Positions 30,263 to 39,544 of a stretch of DNA of 64,000 nucleotides are shown piece after piece (the first letter of the stretch is position 1; every line of letters begins with the position of its first letter). Below the pieces are notes generated by a model that saw nothing but the letters and a program-made list of their open reading frames with translations, did not search any database and was not told the origin of the DNA. This DNA is from Aureimonas ureilytica DSM 18598 = NBRC 106430 (GTDB lineage Bacteria; Pseudomonadota; Alphaproteobacteria; Rhizobiales; Rhizobiaceae). The DNA lies in contig NZ_ARQE01000003.1 in assembly GCF_000382705.1 (NCBI RefSeq), positions 1-64,000 on the forward strand, given 5' to 3'. Position numbers and translations under genes: made by a program.

Positions 30263-31380
30263 GTGACGAGACCCGCCAGAGCGTGCGCGTCGAACTGGGG
30301 CCGCGCTCCTACGACATCCTGATCGGCCCCGGCCTTCTCGCCTCCGCCGGCGCCGAGATCGCCGCCCGCCTGCCGAAGGCCCGTCTTCTGATCGTCGCGG
30401 ACGAGCGGGTGGACGATCTGCATGGCGAGGCGCTGCGCGCCGCCTTGAGCAAGGCCGAGATTCCCCACGCCACGATGCGCGTGCCCTCGGGCGAGCCCAC
30501 CAAGAGCTTTCCGCATTTCGAGGCGGTGGTGGACCGCATCCTCGAAGAGCGCCTGGAGCGGGGCGACGCGGTGGTCGCCTTCGGCGGCGGCGTGGTAGGC
30601 GATCTCACGGGTTTTGCGGCCGGCGTCGCGCGGCGCGGCATGGGCTTCGTGCAGGTGCCGACCTCGCTTCTGGCGCAGGTCGATTCGTCGGTCGGCGGCA
30701 AGACCGGCATCAATTCGCCGCGCGGCAAGAATCTCGTCGGCGTGTTCCACCAGCCCGCGCTGGTTCTGGCCGACACCGACGTCCTCGAAACCCTCTCCCC
30801 CCGCGAGTTCGCCGCCGGCTATGCCGAGGTCGTCAAATACGGGCTGATCGACCGGCCGGACTTCTTCCACTGGCTGGAGGCCAAGCGCGCGGCGATCTTC
30901 GCGGGCGGCGCGGAACGGGCGGAAGCGATCGCCGCGAGCTGCCGCGCCAAGGCCGAGGTCGTGGCGGGCGACGAGCGCGAGGACGGCGACCGCGCCCTTC
31001 TCAATCTCGGGCACACGTTCGGCCACGCGCTGGAATCGGCGGCGCGCTACGACGCCGAACGGCTCGTCCATGGCGAGGCCGTGTCGATCGGCATGGCGCT
31101 CGCCCATCGCTTCTCGGTGCGCCAGGGCCTCTGCCCCGGCCAGGACGCCGAGCGTGCCGTGGCGCACCTGCGCGCGAGCGGCCTGCCGACGCGCATCCAG
31201 GAGATCCCCGGCACGCCCTTCACGCTCACCGAGCTGATGGGCAAGATCGCGCAGGACAAGAAGGTCGTGCGCGGCGCCCTCACCTTCATCCTGACGCGCG
31301 GCATCGGGCAGGCCTTCGTGGCGCGCGACGTCGACCCGGCCGAAATCGGCCGCTTTCTGGAAGCCGAACTCGGCGCCTGA
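30259..31380 (+). CDS. aroB: 3-dehydroquinate synthase
   Basis: Converts DAHP to 3-dehydroquinate, the second step of the shikimate pathway, with NAD and a divalent metal. The 373 residues include GGGVVGDLTGFAAGVARRGM, the SSVGGKTGIN block and metal ligands in LNLGHTFGHALE and VHGEAVSIGMA. The ATG at 30259 overlaps the aroK stop, so translation is coupled and two steps of one pathway are made together. It ends 13 bases before the convergent DUF1275 gene. Confidence 0.97.
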   Translation: MSDETRQSVRVELGPRSYDILIGPGLLASAGAEIAARLPKARLLIVADERVDDLHGEALRAALSKAEIPHATMRVPSGEPTKSFPHFEAVVDRILEERLERGDAVVAFGGGVVGDLTGFAAGVARRGMGFVQVPTSLLAQVDSSVGGKTGINSPRGKNLVGVFHQPALVLADTDVLETLSPREFAAGYAEVVKYGLIDRPDFFHWLEAKRAAIFAGGAERAEAIAASCRAKAEVVAGDEREDGDRALLNLGHTFGHALESAARYDAERLVHGEAVSIGMALAHRFSVRQGLCPGQDAERAVAHLRASGLPTRIQEIPGTPFTLTELMGKIAQDKKVVRGALTFILTRGIGQAFVARDVDPAEIGRFLEAELGA

Positions 31381-31393
31381 CCGACGCTCGGAA

Positions 31394-32110
31394 TTACGAA
31401 GCGGGCTTGCGCGGCTCGGGCGGCGCGCGGCGGAAGGGTTTGCGCGCCAGCCAGACACGGCGCCAGCTCGGCGGCACGAGGAAGCCGGCGAGCGCCAGGG
31501 CGAGCGCCGTGCCCGCCACGCCAAAGACGGCGAGCGCGCCCCAGCGATGGGTGAGGAGCGCGCCCGTCAGCGCGCCCGTCAGCATCCCCGCCCAGGGCAC
31601 GATCTGCACCCACCAGCCCTTGGCCTGCTGGCCGATCAGGAAGCGGCCGAGCCCGCGCCCGAAGCGCGACAGGGCGCCCGAGACATAGGTGACGCCGAGC
31701 GCCTGCCCGTCCACCTCCTCCAGCGCCGCGTTGAGCGCGCCCATCGCGAGAACCAGCGCGGGAATGCCGTGCGAGGCTTCTGCAAACAGAAGCGGCAGGA
31801 GCGCCAGGATGCCGACGAGGCACAGGAGCGCCGGCTGGCTCCCATGCGTCCATCGCATGAACAGGGCGCCGAACGCGTTGCCGACCACGAAGATCGCGAC
31901 CACGAGGGCAAGGCGCAGGATCGCCGCGCCGTCGCCGGTGGCGAGCGCGATGCCGAGCCGCGTCGTGTTGCCGCTCATGAAGCTCACGAAATCACCCGCC
32001 AGGATGAAACCGACGACGTCGGCGAGCCCGGCGAGGAAGCTGAGGCTCGCGGCGAACAGGAGCCCCGTGGCAAAGCGCAGCCGGTTGCGCCGGCGAAGCC
32101 GCGTGCGCAT
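31394..32110 (-). CDS. DUF1275 (YoaK-like) membrane protein
   Basis: A 238-residue integral membrane protein with about six hydrophobic segments. The first block, LSFLAGLADVVGFILAGDFVSFMSGNTTRLG, carries the family signature ending SFMSGNTTRLG. Members are predicted transporters; no substrate is established. It follows bolA closely (nine bases) on the same strand. In many relatives a CorC/hemolysin-like gene sits between aroB and bolA, and this gene appears in its place. Confidence 0.85.
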   Translation of the reverse strand: MRTRLRRRNRLRFATGLLFAASLSFLAGLADVVGFILAGDFVSFMSGNTTRLGIALATGDGAAILRLALVVAIFVVGNAFGALFMRWTHGSQPALLCLVGILALLPLLFAEASHGIPALVLAMGALNAALEEVDGQALGVTYVSGALSRFGRGLGRFLIGQQAKGWWVQIVPWAGMLTGALTGALLTHRWGALAVFGVAGTALALALAGFLVPPSWRRVWLARKPFRRAPPEPRKPAS

Positions 32111-32119
32111 GTCCGGCCC

Positions 32120-32422
32120 TTAGCGGCGGGTCGGCTCGCCGGGGGCGCTCGCCTCGATGGCGAGCGCATGGACGCCGCCCGACAGCTCGGCCGCCAGCGT
32201 CTCGTTCACCGCCCGGTGGCGCTGGACGCGGCTCTGCCCCGAAAAGGCCTGCGACACGATGCGCACGCGAAAATGCGTCTCGCCCGTTCCGTCGAAACCG
32301 CCATGGTGGTCGCTGCCGCCATGGTGGTGTCCGGCATGGAGATGGCTCTCGTTGACCACGGCGAGGCTTTCGGGCGAAAAGGCCTCGCGCAACTTGGTTT
32401 CGATAGTGGCTTGAATGGTCAT
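32120..32422 (-). CDS. BolA family protein with histidine-rich insertion
   Basis: A 100-residue BolA-like protein. These bind monothiol glutaredoxins through a shared Fe-S cluster and affect iron handling and morphology. The family region HFRVRIVSQAFSGQSRVQRHRAVNETLA is intact at about 50-77. Before it lies an unusual His/Gly-rich loop (HLHAGHHHGGSDHH, about 27-40), which could bind a metal. The gene is divergent from the J-domain gene and upstream of DUF1275. Confidence 0.93.
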   Translation of the reverse strand: MTIQATIETKLREAFSPESLAVVNESHLHAGHHHGGSDHHGGFDGTGETHFRVRIVSQAFSGQSRVQRHRAVNETLAAELSGGVHALAIEASAPGEPTRR

Positions 32423-32574
32423 GATCGCGCCTCACAATTGTTGAAACGGGCGGGGTGATCCGACGCCCGGATCGACACGCCCGCGCCCCTTCGGATCGCG
32501 GACCTGTTGTGGACGGGTTTTCGCGTCTGTCAATTCTTGTTCGCGTCCCTGCGGGGCCCCATAATCCGGCCGTG

Positions 32575-33210
32575 ATGACACTCGACAACAAACTCTTCGA
32601 CCAGATTCGCGTCAAACCTGCCGGCAAGAAAGCCGCCGAGAAGGTGCGCGCGCCCGAATGCATGTGGGAGGGCTGCGACCAGCCCGGCACCCACAAGGCG
32701 CCGCGCGGGCGCGACCACGAGGGCCAGTACCTCAATTTCTGCGTCGACCACGTGCGCCTCTACAACAAGTCCTACAACTACTTCTCCGGTCTCGGCGACG
32801 ACGACATCCAGAAGTATCTGAAGGACTCGCTGACCGGCCACCGGCCGACGGCGCCCATGGGCACCAACAGCTCGGCCGGCCCGCGCGCGGCCGCCGCCAT
32901 GCCCTCCTCGCTGCCGAGCGGTCGGCCGCGCCGCGTCAATGCGCGCATCCACGACCGCTTCAACCTGTTCGAGGGCGCCGGCGCGCCGGCCAAGCCCGCC
33001 CCGGTCAAGAAGCCGCGCACCCTGGAATCCAAGGCGCTGGAGACGCTGGGCGTGCCCCAGAACGCCAATGCCGAGGCGATCCGCGTCCAGTACAAGGCGC
33101 TGGTGAAGCAGTATCACCCCGATTCCAACGGCGGCGATCGCGGCTCGGAAGACCGGCTGCGCGAGGTGATTCAGGCCTACAAGCTTTTGAAGCAGTCGGG
33201 CTTCTGTTAA
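32575..33210 (+). CDS. J-domain (DnaJ-like) protein
   Basis: A 211-residue co-chaperone-like protein whose J domain is at the C-terminus (about 150-211) with the HPD motif in [10 protein letters not shown]. The N-terminal two thirds, including [17 protein letters not shown] and [17 protein letters not shown], form a conserved domain of unknown role with possible zinc-binding cysteines and histidines. This architecture is characteristic of Hyphomicrobiales and is always near cobS. It would stimulate DnaK ATPase; the client is unknown. Confidence 0.93.
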   Translation: MTLDNKLFDQIRVKPAGKKAAEKVRAPECMWEGCDQPGTHKAPRGRDHEGQYLNFCVDHVRLYNKSYNYFSGLGDDDIQKYLKDSLTGHRPTAPMGTNSSAGPRAAAAMPSSLPSGRPRRVNARIHDRFNLFEGAGAPAKPAPVKKPRTLESKALETLGVPQNANAEAIRVQYKALVKQYHPDSNGGDRGSEDRLREVIQAYKLLKQSGFC

Positions 33211-33328
33211 TCCGGGTCGAATCGGATCGTCCGGTCCGCATTCGCTCCGCCCGGGCCTGTCCCGAAACCGAATACGAGATGTGGTGGCGCCTCGCCCGCT
33301 CAGGGCCGCAAGCGCCGTTGGAGGTATG

Positions 33329-34315
33329 ATGAGTGCAGCGGAACTGGAAGTGGCGAACCTCCCCGACGCCATGATCTCCGTCCGCGAGACCTTCGGTTTC
33401 GAGAGCGACCTGAAGGTGCCGGCCTTTTCCAAGACGGACCCGCACGTTCCCGAGATCGACCCGGACTATCTGTTCGACAAGCAGACGACGCTGGCGATCC
33501 TGGCGGGCTTCGCCAAGAACCGCCGCGTCATGGTGTCGGGCTCGCACGGCACCGGCAAGTCGACCCATATCGAGCAGGTCGCCGCCCGCCTCAACTGGCC
33601 CTGCGTGCGCCTCAATCTCGACAGCCACGTGTCGCGTATCGATCTCGTCGGCAAGGACGCGATCACCGTTCGCGAGGGCAAGCAGGTCACGGAATTCCGC
33701 GACGGCATCCTGCCCTGGGCCTATCAGAACAATGTCGCGCTCGTATTCGACGAATACGATGCCGGCCGCCCGGACGTGATGTTCGTGATCCAGCGCGTTC
33801 TGGAATCGTCGGGCCGCCTCACCCTTCTCGATCAGGCGCGCGTCATCCGCCCGCACCCCGCCTTCCGCCTGTTCGCCACCGCCAACACGGTCGGCCTCGG
33901 CGACACGACAGGCCTCTACCACGGCACGCAGCAGATCAATCAGGCGCAGATGGACCGCTGGTCGATCGTCACCGTCCTGAACTACCTGCCGCATGACAAC
34001 GAGGTCGGGATCGTTCTGGCCAAGGCCAAGCATTTCCAGACCGACAAGGGCCGCGCCGAAGTCTCCAAGATGGTGCGCGTCGCCGATCTCACGCGCTCGG
34101 CCTTCCGCAACGGCGATCTTTCCACCGTCATGAGCCCGCGCACGGTCATCACCTGGGCCGAGAATGCCGAGATCTTCGGCGATATCGGCTTCGCCTTCCG
34201 CCTGACCTTCCTCAACAAGTGCGACGATCTCGAGCGCCCCCTGGTCGCCGAATTCTACCAGCGCGCCTTTGGCGAGGAATTGCCGGAATCGGCGGCCAAT
34301 CTGGTTCTGGACTGA
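33329..34315 (+). CDS. cobS: Cobaltochelatase subunit CobS
   Basis: AAA+ subunit of the aerobic cobaltochelatase CobNST, which inserts cobalt into hydrogenobyrinic acid a,c-diamide in cobalamin synthesis. About 328 residues with Walker A GSHGTGKS near residue 70, Walker [11 protein letters not shown] near 140, and [10 protein letters not shown] as sensor 1. There are two adjacent ATG codons (33326 and 33329); the second is better spaced from TTGGAGG. cobT begins five bases after the stop. CobN is not in the window. Confidence 0.96.
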   Translation: MSAAELEVANLPDAMISVRETFGFESDLKVPAFSKTDPHVPEIDPDYLFDKQTTLAILAGFAKNRRVMVSGSHGTGKSTHIEQVAARLNWPCVRLNLDSHVSRIDLVGKDAITVREGKQVTEFRDGILPWAYQNNVALVFDEYDAGRPDVMFVIQRVLESSGRLTLLDQARVIRPHPAFRLFATANTVGLGDTTGLYHGTQQINQAQMDRWSIVTVLNYLPHDNEVGIVLAKAKHFQTDKGRAEVSKMVRVADLTRSAFRNGDLSTVMSPRTVITWAENAEIFGDIGFAFRLTFLNKCDDLERPLVAEFYQRAFGEELPESAANLVLD

Positions 34316-34320
34316 TCCGC

Positions 34321-36225
34321 ATGGCGCGCCCCGGAGACAATTCGGCCAAGGGGCAGCGCCCCAAGACCACGGATCGCGAGCCCTTCCGCCGCGCGGTCGC
34401 GGGCTGCATGCGCGCGATCTCGGGCGATGGCGAGCTCGAGGTCACCTATGGCAACGAGCGCCCCGGGCTGACCGGCGAGCGGGCGCGCCTGCCCGAGCTT
34501 CCCAAGCGTGCCGGCGAGACCGAGATCGCCGTGGTGCGCGGTCTGTCCGACGCCATGGCGCTGCGCAAGGCGCGCCACGACGCGCGCATCCACGCCACGC
34601 TCTCGCCCGACGGGCGGGGCGCGCGCGCCGTGTTCGACGCGGTGGAGCAGGCCCGCTGCGAGGCGATCGGCGCCAACGCCATGCCGGGCGTCGCGGACAA
34701 TCTCGCCTCCATGCTGGAGGACAAGTATTTCCGCTCCAACCTCACCGAAGTGACCGACCGCGCCGAAGCGCCGCTGGAGGACGCGGTGGCGCTGATGGTG
34801 CGCGAACGCCTGACGGGCCGCGCCATTCCGCCGAGCGCGCAGGCCATCGTCGATGTCTGGCGCGACTGGATCGAGGACAAGGCCGGTCCGAAATTCGAGC
34901 GCCTGGGCGAGACGATCGAGGACCAGCGCCTGTTCGCGCGCGCGCTGCGCGACATGCTCGTGTCCATGGACATGGCCGAGGAACTCGCCGACGAGTCCGA
35001 CCCGTCCGACGAGGAAACGCCCGAGGAAGCCGGCGACAACCAGTCCCGTGACCAGGAAGACAGCGGCGCCGAGAAGGAAGCCGGCCAGGACGAGGCCGAG
35101 CCGCAGGAAGCCGAGGGCGAGGCCGAAAGCGAGGATGCGAGCGAGGCCGAGACCTCCGAGCAGACGAGCGACGAGCTGACCGAGGACGAGGACGTCGATT
35201 CCGAGACGCCCGGCGAGTCGCGCCGGCCCAACCAGGCCCTGCCTCGCGATCTCGGCGACACCGATTATCAGGTCTACAACGAGAGCTTCGACGAGACGGT
35301 CGGCGCCGAGGATCTGTGCGACGAGGCCGAGCTCGACCGGCTGCGCTCCTTCCTCGACAAGCAGCTTTCCTCGCTTCAGGGCGCGGTCGGGCGGCTCGCC
35401 AACCGCCTCCAGCGCCGCCTCATGGCGCAGCAGAACCGCTCCTGGGACTTCGACCTCGAAGAGGGCTATCTCGACACGGCGCGCCTGACGCGCCTCGTGA
35501 CCGACCCGTTGCAGCCGCTCTCCTTCAAGATGGAGCGCGACACCGAATTCCGCGACACGATCGTGACGCTCCTCATCGACAATTCCGGCTCGATGCGCGG
35601 GCGGCCGATCACGGTGGCGGCGACCTGCGCCGACATCCTCGCCCGCACGCTGGAGCGTTGCGGCGTGAAGGTCGAGGTGCTCGGCTTCACCACCCGCGCC
35701 TGGAAGGGCGGCCAGTCGCGCGAAGCCTGGCTGAAGGCCGGCAAGCCGCAGCGGCCCGGACGCCTCAACGATCTTCGCCACATCGTCTACAAGTCGGCCG
35801 ACGCGCCCTGGCGGCGCGCCCGGCGCAATCTCGGCCTGATGATGCGCGAAGGGCTCCTCAAGGAGAATATCGACGGCGAGGCGCTGATCTGGGCGCACAA
35901 CCGCCTGCTCGGCCGGCCCGAGCAGCGGCGCATCCTGATGATGATCTCGGACGGCGCGCCGGTCGACGATTCGACCCTCTCGGTGAACCCCGGCAATTAT
36001 CTGGAGCGGCACCTGCGCGCCGTGATCGAGGAGATCGAGACGCGCTCGCCGGTGGAGCTTCTGGCGATCGGCATCGGCCATGACGTGACGCGCTATTATC
36101 GCCGCGCCGTGACGATCTCGGACGCCGAGGAACTCGCCGGCGCCATGACCGAGCAGCTCGCCGCCCTGTTCGAGGACGAGGGCGCCATGCCCCATCCGCG
36201 CCGTCGCGCGGCGGGCCGCAGGTAG
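34321..36225 (+). CDS. cobT: Cobaltochelatase subunit CobT
   Basis: The 634-residue partner of CobS in the aerobic cobaltochelatase. The N-terminal domain is followed by a strongly acidic Glu/Asp/Ser-rich linker at about 220-310. The C-terminal von Willebrand A domain has the MIDAS motif DNSGSMRG at about 420 and [12 protein letters not shown] further on. Together CobS and CobT form a two-ring ATP-dependent complex that drives CobN. The spacing of five bases shows one operon with cobS. Confidence 0.96.
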   Translation: MARPGDNSAKGQRPKTTDREPFRRAVAGCMRAISGDGELEVTYGNERPGLTGERARLPELPKRAGETEIAVVRGLSDAMALRKARHDARIHATLSPDGRGARAVFDAVEQARCEAIGANAMPGVADNLASMLEDKYFRSNLTEVTDRAEAPLEDAVALMVRERLTGRAIPPSAQAIVDVWRDWIEDKAGPKFERLGETIEDQRLFARALRDMLVSMDMAEELADESDPSDEETPEEAGDNQSRDQEDSGAEKEAGQDEAEPQEAEGEAESEDASEAETSEQTSDELTEDEDVDSETPGESRRPNQALPRDLGDTDYQVYNESFDETVGAEDLCDEAELDRLRSFLDKQLSSLQGAVGRLANRLQRRLMAQQNRSWDFDLEEGYLDTARLTRLVTDPLQPLSFKMERDTEFRDTIVTLLIDNSGSMRGRPITVAATCADILARTLERCGVKVEVLGFTTRAWKGGQSREAWLKAGKPQRPGRLNDLRHIVYKSADAPWRRARRNLGLMMREGLLKENIDGEALIWAHNRLLGRPEQRRILMMISDGAPVDDSTLSVNPGNYLERHLRAVIEEIETRSPVELLAIGIGHDVTRYYRRAVTISDAEELAGAMTEQLAALFEDEGAMPHPRRRAAGRR

Positions 36226-36243
36226 GCGGATGAGCGCGCGCGC

Positions 36244-37254
36244 ATGAGCCGGTCGCGCCTTCGCGCCGCCACCGCGCTCGCCCTCCTCCTGACGCTCGAC
36301 CCCGCCGGGGCCGAGCCGGCCGAGACGCGCATCGACGCGCAAGGGATCGGCCAGTTCCGCATCGGCTCCGCCGAGACGCGCTTCGGCGCGCTCGATTACC
36401 TCGGCGGCTTCAGCTACCGCTCCAACGACCGGCGTCTGGAAGGCGTGTCCGCGATCCGCATGCAGGAGGGCGGACGGCGCTTCCTCGCCGTGACCGACAC
36501 CGGATACTGGTTCCGGGGCGCGATCCGGCGCGACACGTCCGGCCGGCCCGTCGGCATGGACGACGCCCGGATCGACCCGATTCTCGATGCGTCCGGCGCG
36601 CCGCCGCGCCGCAAGGGCGAGGCCGATGCCGAGGGTCTGGCGCTCGACGGCGACAGCGCGCTCGTGTCCTTCGAGCGCGACGCGCGGATCGAGCGTTTCG
36701 ACGCGGCCCGTCCCGGCCGCCCGACGGCGGTGCCGCTTCCCATCCCGAAGCGCGAACTGCGCTCCAATGGCGGGCTGGAGACGATTGCGGTGTCGCCGAA
36801 GGACTCGCCCCTCGAGGGCGCGGCGATCGTGGTGGCCGAACAGTCGATCGACGGGGCCGGCCATCTTCTCGCCGCGATTCTCGGGCGCGGCGAGGCCGGG
36901 CAGTTCACGGTGCGCAAGGACAAGGTCTGGTCGGCAACCGACGGGGCCTTCCTGCCGGGCGGCGACTTCCTGCTTCTGGAGCGGCGCTACGAGGGATTCG
37001 GCCGGATCGGCATGCGCATCCGGCGCATCGCGGCCGCCGCGATCCGCCCCGGCGCGCTGGTGGACGGGCCGGTCATCATGGAGGCCGATTTCGGCAACGA
37101 GATCGACAATATGGAAGGGCTGGACGTCTGGACCAACGAGCGCGGCGAGACGATCCTGTCGCTCGTATCCGACGACAACGGCTCGTTCTTCCAGCGCAAT
37201 CTCTATCTGGAATTTCGCCTGCGCGAGGGCGCAGAGGCCGGCCGGACGCCCTGA
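36244..37254 (+). CDS. Secreted esterase-like activity of phytase family protein
   Basis: A 336-residue exported protein with a signal peptide (MSRSRLRAATALALLLTLDPAGA). The mature part resembles the phytase-like beta-propeller family (Pfam name: esterase-like activity of phytase) with blocks GLALDGDSALVSFERDARIER, LPGGDFLLLERRYEG and NMEGLDVWTNERGETILSL. The substrate is unknown. It starts 18 bases after cobT and may share that transcript, although a function in cobalamin synthesis is not suggested. Confidence 0.85.
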   Translation: MSRSRLRAATALALLLTLDPAGAEPAETRIDAQGIGQFRIGSAETRFGALDYLGGFSYRSNDRRLEGVSAIRMQEGGRRFLAVTDTGYWFRGAIRRDTSGRPVGMDDARIDPILDASGAPPRRKGEADAEGLALDGDSALVSFERDARIERFDAARPGRPTAVPLPIPKRELRSNGGLETIAVSPKDSPLEGAAIVVAEQSIDGAGHLLAAILGRGEAGQFTVRKDKVWSATDGAFLPGGDFLLLERRYEGFGRIGMRIRRIAAAAIRPGALVDGPVIMEADFGNEIDNMEGLDVWTNERGETILSLVSDDNGSFFQRNLYLEFRLREGAEAGRTP

Positions 37255-37276
37255 GCGACCGGCCGCCGGGACCGTT

Positions 37277-37969
37277 TCAGGCCGCGACCCGCTGCGCTTC
37301 GCGGTAGGGCAGGACGGTGTTGATCACCACGCGGTAGGGCACGAGGCCGAACACGGCGATGGCGAGCTTCACGCAGAAATCCCCGAGCGCCCAGGACAGC
37401 CAGCGCGGCGCGTCCACCGGCAGGAGGCCGAAGAGCGGCGCGTGTTCCAGCGAGAACGCGTCGTTGGGGCCGAGGAAGACGAAGAGCGGCGCGAAGGCGA
37501 CCGTGAAGAAGGTCAGCGTGTCCAAGACCGTGCCGAGAATGCCGCTGGCGAGCGGCGCCTTCCACCAGGCGAGCAGGCGCAGGCGGTTGAAGACGAGAAT
37601 GTCGAGAAGCTGCGCCATCAGAAAGGCGGTGCCGCTGGCGAGCGCGATGCGCAGCAAGCGGCCGGCTTCGGTCTCGAAGGGCACGAGGCCGAGACGGTAG
37701 AGAATCGGCGGGAACAGGACCGAGCTCACCACCGCCATGAGGAAGCCGAGATAGACCACGCGGCGCGCCATGGACGGGCCGTAGAGCCGGTTGTTCACGT
37801 CGGTGACGATGAAGGCGAAGGGATAGACGAAGGCGCCCCAGGTCAGGAGATCGGCGAGCTTGAGCGGCCCGATCTCACCCTGCACGGGGAACTGCACGGA
37901 GACGTTGGAGAAGAGCACGATGATCGTCATGGCGATCACCGGCAGCACATAGCGGCGCGAAGAGGTCAC
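37277..37969 (-). CDS. VUT family queuosine precursor transporter (YhhQ-like)
   Basis: A 230-residue membrane protein of the VUT/COG1738 family, with about six hydrophobic segments. YhhQ (QueT-like) proteins take up preQ0 or preQ1, precursors of the queuosine tRNA modification. Conserved pieces are FPFAFIVTDVNNRLYG-like (here YPFAFIVTDVNNRLYG), LDTLTFFTVAF and GDFCVKLAIA. The start is GTG at 37969. A probable preQ1-I riboswitch lies at 37978-38010, directly upstream, which supports preQ1/preQ0 as cargo. Confidence 0.92.
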   Translation of the reverse strand: MTSSRRYVLPVIAMTIIVLFSNVSVQFPVQGEIGPLKLADLLTWGAFVYPFAFIVTDVNNRLYGPSMARRVVYLGFLMAVVSSVLFPPILYRLGLVPFETEAGRLLRIALASGTAFLMAQLLDILVFNRLRLLAWWKAPLASGILGTVLDTLTFFTVAFAPLFVFLGPNDAFSLEHAPLFGLLPVDAPRWLSWALGDFCVKLAIAVFGLVPYRVVINTVLPYREAQRVAA

Positions 37970-37977
37970 GGGCTTTG

Positions 37978-38010
37978 GTCCATTTTTTTAGGCTGGGGTA
38001 TGGCACCAGC
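37978..38010 (-). ncRNA. Probable preQ1-I riboswitch
   Basis: On the minus strand, stem P1 is GCTGG (38010-38006) with CCAGC (37996-37992). The loop between contains CCA (TGCCATACC), followed after P1 by an A-rich linker (CTAAAAAAA) and TGG, which can pair with the loop CCA(T) to close an H-type pseudoknot. Size (about 33 nt), layout and the A tract match the class I preQ1 aptamer. The 3' part (ATGGA) may include the ribosome-binding site of the GTG start eight bases further on, so ligand would block translation. The gene, a queuosine-precursor transporter, fits. Confidence 0.7.
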
Positions 38011-38065
38011 GGTCGATGGGAGCCCCCGACGCATCGGGAGCGGCGTGTGGGACGAAACACCGCCC

Positions 38066-38106
38066 CCAAAGAAAAGAAGCGCCACCGCTAGCGGTGACGC
38101 TTCCCG
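38066..38106 (-). terminator. Rho-independent terminator of rpmB
   Basis: On the minus strand the long stem GAAGCGTCACCG, loop CTAG, CGGTGGCGCTTC is followed by TTTTCTTT. It lies 28 bases past the rpmB stop and just upstream of the riboswitch, so transport and ribosomal genes are separate units. Confidence 0.85.
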
Positions 38107-38133
38107 ATCGACCCGAAGGGATCGAAACGCTGA

Positions 38134-38433
38134 TTAGGCGGCCTGCGTCTCGCCGGCGACCTTCTTGGCGATCTGGCGCTTCAGAAGGCGGGCGCGGGGC
38201 GACAGCTCGATCTCGGAGGCCTTCGCGAGGAAGGCGTCGAGGCCACCGCGATGCTCGACCGAGCGGAGCGCATGAGCCGAAACGCGAAGACGGAAACGCT
38301 GGCCGAGCGCGTCGGAGATCAGCGTGACCTGGCACAGGTTCGGCAGGAAGCGACGACGCGTCTTGTTGTTCGCGTGGCTGACATTGTTACCGGTCAGGAC
38401 GGCCTTGCCGGTCAGTTCGCAAGCGCGCGACAT
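38134..38433 (-). CDS. rpmB: 50S ribosomal protein L28
   Basis: A structural protein of the large ribosomal subunit, 99 residues, beginning [25 protein letters not shown] as usual in alphaproteobacteria. It contains a single N-terminal cysteine instead of the CxxC pair of zinc-binding L28 forms. A good promoter lies at 38535-38563 and a strong terminator follows the stop, so it is a monocistronic unit. Confidence 0.98.
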   Translation of the reverse strand: MSRACELTGKAVLTGNNVSHANNKTRRRFLPNLCQVTLISDALGQRFRLRVSAHALRSVEHRGGLDAFLAKASEIELSPRARLLKRQIAKKVAGETQAA

Positions 38434-38767
38434 GGGATCACCTTTCAAACAATCGATACGGCCTTGCGGGGCGCGCCGCCGCCGGACGGCAGCGCGATCA
38501 TCGACCCCATGGCATGATCGGAAAATCGAAGGTTCCTATAGTCGCGACCGGCTGCCGCGTCAACCCGCCGCCACAAAGCGGTGCAATGGATTGAGCCGCC
38601 TGTTCTTCTCCCGATCGCTCGCCTCTCTCCTCCCCGAATGCCCCTCCTCGAAGGCCCCTTCACACGGGCCTGGCCTCCCGGCTTTGTGAGGAGACCCCGA
38701 TGCGTCGGCGGCCGAGACTGGGCACTCCTTTCTAGACCACGCGGGCCGCACGGCCACGAGGATTTTC
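38434..38767. other. Divergent intergenic region between rpmB and DUF3108 genes
   Basis: About 330 bases without a gene. It holds the rpmB promoter (38535-38563) and a leader of roughly 100 bases for rpmB. The right half should carry the promoter of the DUF3108 gene, which has GAGGA before its ATG, but I see no clear promoter boxes there. Confidence 0.4.
38535..38563 (-). promoter_or_regulatory. Sigma-70-type promoter of rpmB
   Basis: On the minus strand TTGACG (38563-38558) and TATAGG (38540-38535) are separated by exactly 17 bases. Both boxes match the consensus well for a GC-rich alphaproteobacterium. Confidence 0.65.
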
Positions 38768-39544
38768 ATGCTGCCACGCCTCGCCCTGGTTCTGACCGGT
38801 CTTCTCGCCGCCCTGCCGGCGCGCGCCGACGGCCCGCTTCAGACCGACTATGCGATCTCGCTGATCGGCCTGCCGGTCGGCCGCGCCCATTTCGAGACCC
38901 GGCTTTCGCCGACGCGCTATTCCGTGTCGGGCACCCTGTCTTCGGCGGGGCTCGCCGAACTCGTGTCCTCTACGCGCGGCACGAGTTCGGTCTCGGGCCG
39001 GGTCGGGCCCACCCGGCTGTTCGCCGAGCGCTACCGCCTCGAATACACGAGCGACGGCAAATCCTGGCGGTCCGACGTGCGATACCGGGGCACGCGGGCC
39101 GTCTCGGCCGAGGTGGCGCCGCCGGCCAAAAGCCCGGCCCCGTCCGATTTCGTTCCGGTCAAGCCCGCACAGCTCGCCAGCGTGGTCGATCCCCTGAGCG
39201 GTCTCATGCTGAAGCCCGGCCGGGATCCGGCCTCGCTCTGCGGCAGGACCGCGCCCTTCTTCGATGGCTGGTCGCGCCTCGATCTCGTCCTGTCGCCGGG
39301 CGATGGCGCCAGGGATTTCAAGGCCGACGGCTTTTCCGGCAAGGCGATCGCCTGCAACGCGCGCATCCGCCCGGTGTCGGGCTATCGCACCTCGTCCAAC
39401 GGCATCAAGTTCCTGCAGGGGCGCACCATCCAGCTCTGGTTCGCGCCGATCGGCGACAGCGGGGTCTACGCCCCCGTCTATGTGCGCATTCCCACGCAGG
39501 TCGGCCCGCTGACGCTGACCGCCACGCGATTCGCCAAGCCCTAG
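38768..39544 (+). CDS. DUF3108 exported protein
   Basis: A 258-residue secreted protein with a signal peptide (LALVLTGLLAALPARA, cut near residue 20). It starts with the DUF3108 pattern TDYAISLIGLPVGRAHFET, predicted to be a beta-rich lipocalin-like fold, and contains DPLSGLMLKPGRDPASLCGR. It probably stays in the periplasm. The role is unknown; adjacency to rpmB is common in relatives. Its TAG stop shares a CTAG palindrome with the stop of the convergent PhzF gene. Confidence 0.88.
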   Translation: MLPRLALVLTGLLAALPARADGPLQTDYAISLIGLPVGRAHFETRLSPTRYSVSGTLSSAGLAELVSSTRGTSSVSGRVGPTRLFAERYRLEYTSDGKSWRSDVRYRGTRAVSAEVAPPAKSPAPSDFVPVKPAQLASVVDPLSGLMLKPGRDPASLCGRTAPFFDGWSRLDLVLSPGDGARDFKADGFSGKAIACNARIRPVSGYRTSSNGIKFLQGRTIQLWFAPIGDSGVYAPVYVRIPTQVGPLTLTATRFAKP

